Assembly (NCBI GenBank): GCA_945910005.1
Contig: CAMDTW010000642.1
Span: 434,001-498,000 of the forward strand
DNA length: 64,000 bases
Direction: 5' to 3'
Source: Isoperla grammatica
Lineage: Eukaryota; Arthropoda; Insecta; Plecoptera; Perlodidae
Positions 61,141-64,000 of this stretch are shown here, one piece after another. The translations under genes and the position numbers were made by a program. Every line of letters starts with the position of its first letter. Position 1 is the first letter of the stretch. The notes below the pieces were generated by a model. That model ran no database searches, was not told the origin of the DNA, and worked only from the letters and a program-made list of their open reading frames with translations.

Positions 61141-63780
61141 GTCACAAGCGAGGAAACATGCGTTGTTCTCATATGTTGCATAAAGTGGCTTTCATGTCAC
61201 TGACTAAGCGCAGGGTTTATCAAGTACAGTCACCGTCACAAGCAAGGAAACATGCGTTGTCCTGATATGTTGCATGTAGTGGCTTTCATGTCACTGACAT
61301 AGCGCAGGGTTTATCAAGTACAGTCACCGTCACAAGCGAGAAAACATTCGTTGTCCTGATATGTTGCATGTAGTGGCTTTCATGTCACTGACATAGCGCA
61401 GGGTTTATCAAGTAAAGTCACCGTCACAATAGAGGAAACATGCGTTGTGCTCATATGTTGCATGAAGTGGCTTCTATGTCACTGACTTAGCGCAGGGTTT
61501 ATCAAGTACAGTCACCGTCACAAGCGAGGAAACATGCGTTGTCCTCATACGTTTCATGTAGTGGCTTCTATGTCACTGACTTAGCGCAGGGTTTATCAAG
61601 TACAGTCACCTTCACAAGCGAGGAAACATGCGTTGTTCTCATATTTTGCATGAAGTGGCTTTCTTGTCACTGACTAATCGCAGGGTTTATCAAGTACAGT
61701 CACCGTCACAAGCGAGGAAACATGCGTTGTTCTCATATGTTGCATAAAGTGGCTTTCATGTCACTGACTAAGCGCAGGGTTTATCAAGTACAGTCACCGT
61801 CACAAGCAAGGAAACATGCGTTGTCCTGATATGTTGCATGTAGTGGCTTCTATGTCACTGACTTAGCGCAGGGTTTATCAAGTACAGTCACCTTCACAAG
61901 CGAGGAAACATGCGTTGTCCTGATATGTTGCATGAAGTCGCTTCTATGTCACTGACTAAGCGCAGGGTTTATCAAGTACAGTCACCGTCACAAGCAAGGA
62001 AACATGCGTTGTCCTGATATGTTGCATGAAGTGGCTTCTATGTCACTGACTTTGCGCAGGGTTTATCAAGTACAGTCACCGTCACAAGCAAGAAAACATG
62101 CGTTGTCCTGATATGTTGCATGTAGTGGCTTCTATGTCACTGACTTAGCGCAGGGTTTATCAAGTACAGTCACCGTCACAAGCGAGGAAACATGCGTTGT
62201 CCTCATACGTTGCATGTAGTGGCTTCTATGTCACTGACTTAGCGCAGGGTTTATCAAGTACAGTCACCGTAACAAGCAAGGAAACATGCGTTGTCCTGAT
62301 ATGTTGCATGTTGTGGCTTCTATGACACTGACTTAGCGCAGGGTTTATCAAGTACAGTCACCGTCACAAGCAAGGAAACATGCGTTGTCCTGATATATAG
62401 CATGTAGTGGCTTCTATGTCATTGACTTAGCGCAGGATTTATCAAGTACAGTCACCGTCACAAGCGAGGAAACATGCGTTGTCCTCATACGTTGCATGAA
62501 GTGGCTTCTATGTCACTGACTTAGCGCAGGGTTTATCAAGTTCAGTCACCGTCACAAGCGAGGAAACATGCGTTGTCCTGATATGTTGCATGTAGTGGCT
62601 TCTATGTCACTGACTTAGCGCAGGGTTTATCAAGTACAGTCACCGTCACAAGCGAGGAAACATGCGTTGTCCTCATTCGTTGCATGTAGTGGCTTCTATG
62701 TCACTGACTTAGCGCAGGGTTTATCAAGTACAGTCACCTTCACAAGCGTATAACGTGCGTTGTGCTGATACGTTGCATGTAGTGGATTCTATGTCACTGA
62801 CTTAGGGCAGGGTTTATCAAGTACAGTCACCGTCACAATAGAGGAAACATGCGTTGTCCTGATATGTTGCATGAAGTCGCTTCTATGTCACTGACTAAGC
62901 GCAGGGTTTATCAAGTACAGTCACCGTCACAAGCAAGGAAACATGCGTTGTCCTGATATGTTGCATGTAGTGGCTTCTATGTCACTGACTTAGCGCAGTG
63001 TTTATCAAGTACAGTCACCTTCACAAGCGAGGAAACATGCGTTGTTCTCATATGTTGCATGAAGTGGCTTTCATGTCACTGACTTAGCGCAGGGTTTATC
63101 AAGTACAGTCACCGTCACAAGCGAAGAAACATGCGTTGTTCTCATATGTTGCATGAAGTGGCTTTCATGTCACTGACTTAGCGCAGGGTTTTTAAGTACA
63201 GTCACCGTCACAAGCAAGGAAACATGCGTTGTCCTGATATGTTGCATGTAGTAGCTTCTATGTCACTGACTAAGCGCAGGGTTTATCAAGTACAGTCACT
63301 GTCACAAGCAAGGAAACATGCGTTGTCCTGATATGTTGCATGTAGTGGCCTTCATGTCACTGACTTAGCGCAAGGTTTATCAAGTACAGTCACCGTCACA
63401 AGCAAGGAAACATGCGTTGTCCTGATATGTTGCATGTAGTGGCTTCTATGTCACTTTTTTAGCGCAGGGTTTATCAAGTAATGTCACCGTCACAAGCAAG
63501 GAAACATGCGTTGTCCTCATACGTTGCATGTAGTGGCTTCTATGTCACTGACTTAGCGCAGGGTTTATCAAGTACAGTCACCGTCACAAGCAAGGAAACA
63601 TGCGTTGTCCTCATACGTTGCATGTAGTGGCTTCTATGTCACTGACATAGCGCAGGGTTTATCAAGTACAGTCACCGTCACAAGCAAGGAAACATGCGTT
63701 GTCCTGATATGTTGCATGTAGTGGCTTCTATGTCACAGACTAAGCGCAGGGTTTATCAAGTACAGTCACCGTCACAAGCG
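61141..63780 (+). repeat. Dispersed copy of 49302-51941 (offset 11839)
   Basis: Markers gttgcataaagtgg, aaaacattcg (49495 / 61334), gtataacgtg (50909 / 62748), tgtcacttttttag (51610 / 63449) and a tagcatgtagtgg monomer all keep a constant 11839-bp spacing. After about 63780 the sequence follows the 46.8-kb and 47.9-kb copies instead. Confidence 0.75.
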
Positions 63781-64000
63781 AGGAAACATGCGTTGTCCTC
63801 ATATGTTTCATGTAGTGGCTTCTATGTCACTGACTTAGCGCAGGGTTTATCAAGTACAGTCACCTTCACAAGCGAGGAAACATGCGTTGTTCTCATATGT
63901 TGCATGAAGTGGCTTTCATGTCACTGACTTAGCGCAGGGTTTATCAAGTACAGTCACCGTCACAAGCGAGGAAACATGCGTTGTTCTCATATGTTGCATG

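Larger units (their letters stand above)
7499..64000 (+). repeat. 94-bp satellite array, right segment
   Basis: About 600 further copies of the same 94-bp monomer in the same orientation and register as the left segment, reaching the right window edge. No other sequence class interrupts these 56.5 kb. Length changes are small: 93-bp monomers with gtataacgtg, a 12-bp deletion at 21410 and 26191, a 2-bp loss giving tgtcacgac at five places, and monomers with gggtttttaag. No gene, promoter or second mobile element is visible. The distribution of rare variants shows multi-kb duplicated blocks, which are listed separately. Reading frames of 63-77 codons in this stretch are chance products of the repeat. 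Confidence 0.97.

Noticed and set aside
1..64000. CRISPR-like array
   Set aside because: The 94-bp units abut directly; there are no unique spacers, no short repeats and no cas genes.
1..64000. CENP-B box or telomere repeat
   Set aside because: No match to the TTCG....CGGG pattern of the CENP-B box and no short telomeric repeats in the monomers I read.
1..64000. A multi-gene novel system (defence, biosynthesis or similar)
   Set aside because: Outside one deleted retrotransposon the window holds only satellite DNA.

Overview
The window is a eukaryotic satellite-DNA array interrupted by one LTR retrotransposon. About 61 kb (positions 1-4528 and 7499-64000) is a head-to-tail array of a 94-bp monomer, roughly 650 copies, all in one orientation. 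The monomer is about 47% GC, and individual copies differ at a limited set of recurrent positions. I see no cellular protein gene, tRNA, rRNA, CRISPR array or bacterial signal. Short apparent reading frames in the array (71-77 codons) are by-products of monomers in which a TAG stop has become AAG.

The non-satellite DNA is a 2970-bp Ty3/gypsy-type element at 4529-7498. It has two 298-bp LTRs that look identical by eye, 4-bp target duplications (gggt), and a primer-binding site matching the 3' end of animal tRNA-Lys(CTT). It carries a complete-looking gag (4972-6030) and a pol fragment that stops inside reverse transcriptase just after the first catalytic Asp. Protease, the rest of RT, RNase H and integrase are not visible, so the copy is non-autonomous. 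At the gag/pol overlap there is a canonical -1 frameshift heptamer (GGGAAAC, in register) followed after 6 nt by a stem and a second stem that can form an H-type pseudoknot. The LTR has a TATA box and a TCAGTT initiator typical of arthropod core promoters. This and the gag style suggest an animal, probably an arthropod; the species cannot be named from the sequence.

The array is organised above the monomer level. Rare monomer variants recur at fixed distances, showing multi-kilobase tandem duplications: 4.51 kb (7.5-12.0 kb copied from 12.0 kb), 2.35 kb (11.5-15.9 kb), 4.78 kb (18.3-27.8 kb), 4.79-4.88 kb (30.1-39.8 kb), 5.07 kb (45.5-54.6 kb), plus dispersed copies at offsets of about 11.84 kb and 16.06 kb. 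Smaller duplications of 6 monomers (about 564 bp) occur at three places, and one of 11 monomers (1033 bp). The array therefore appears to grow by repeated out-of-register recombination. An empty copy of the retrotransposon target site with matching flanks lies at 12010-12013, so the insertion is probably younger than that duplication.

The best candidates for new biology are the satellite family with its large mosaic blocks, its conserved dyad and CpG-transition polymorphism, and the compact frameshift module in a mobilised but gutted element. I found no multi-gene system.
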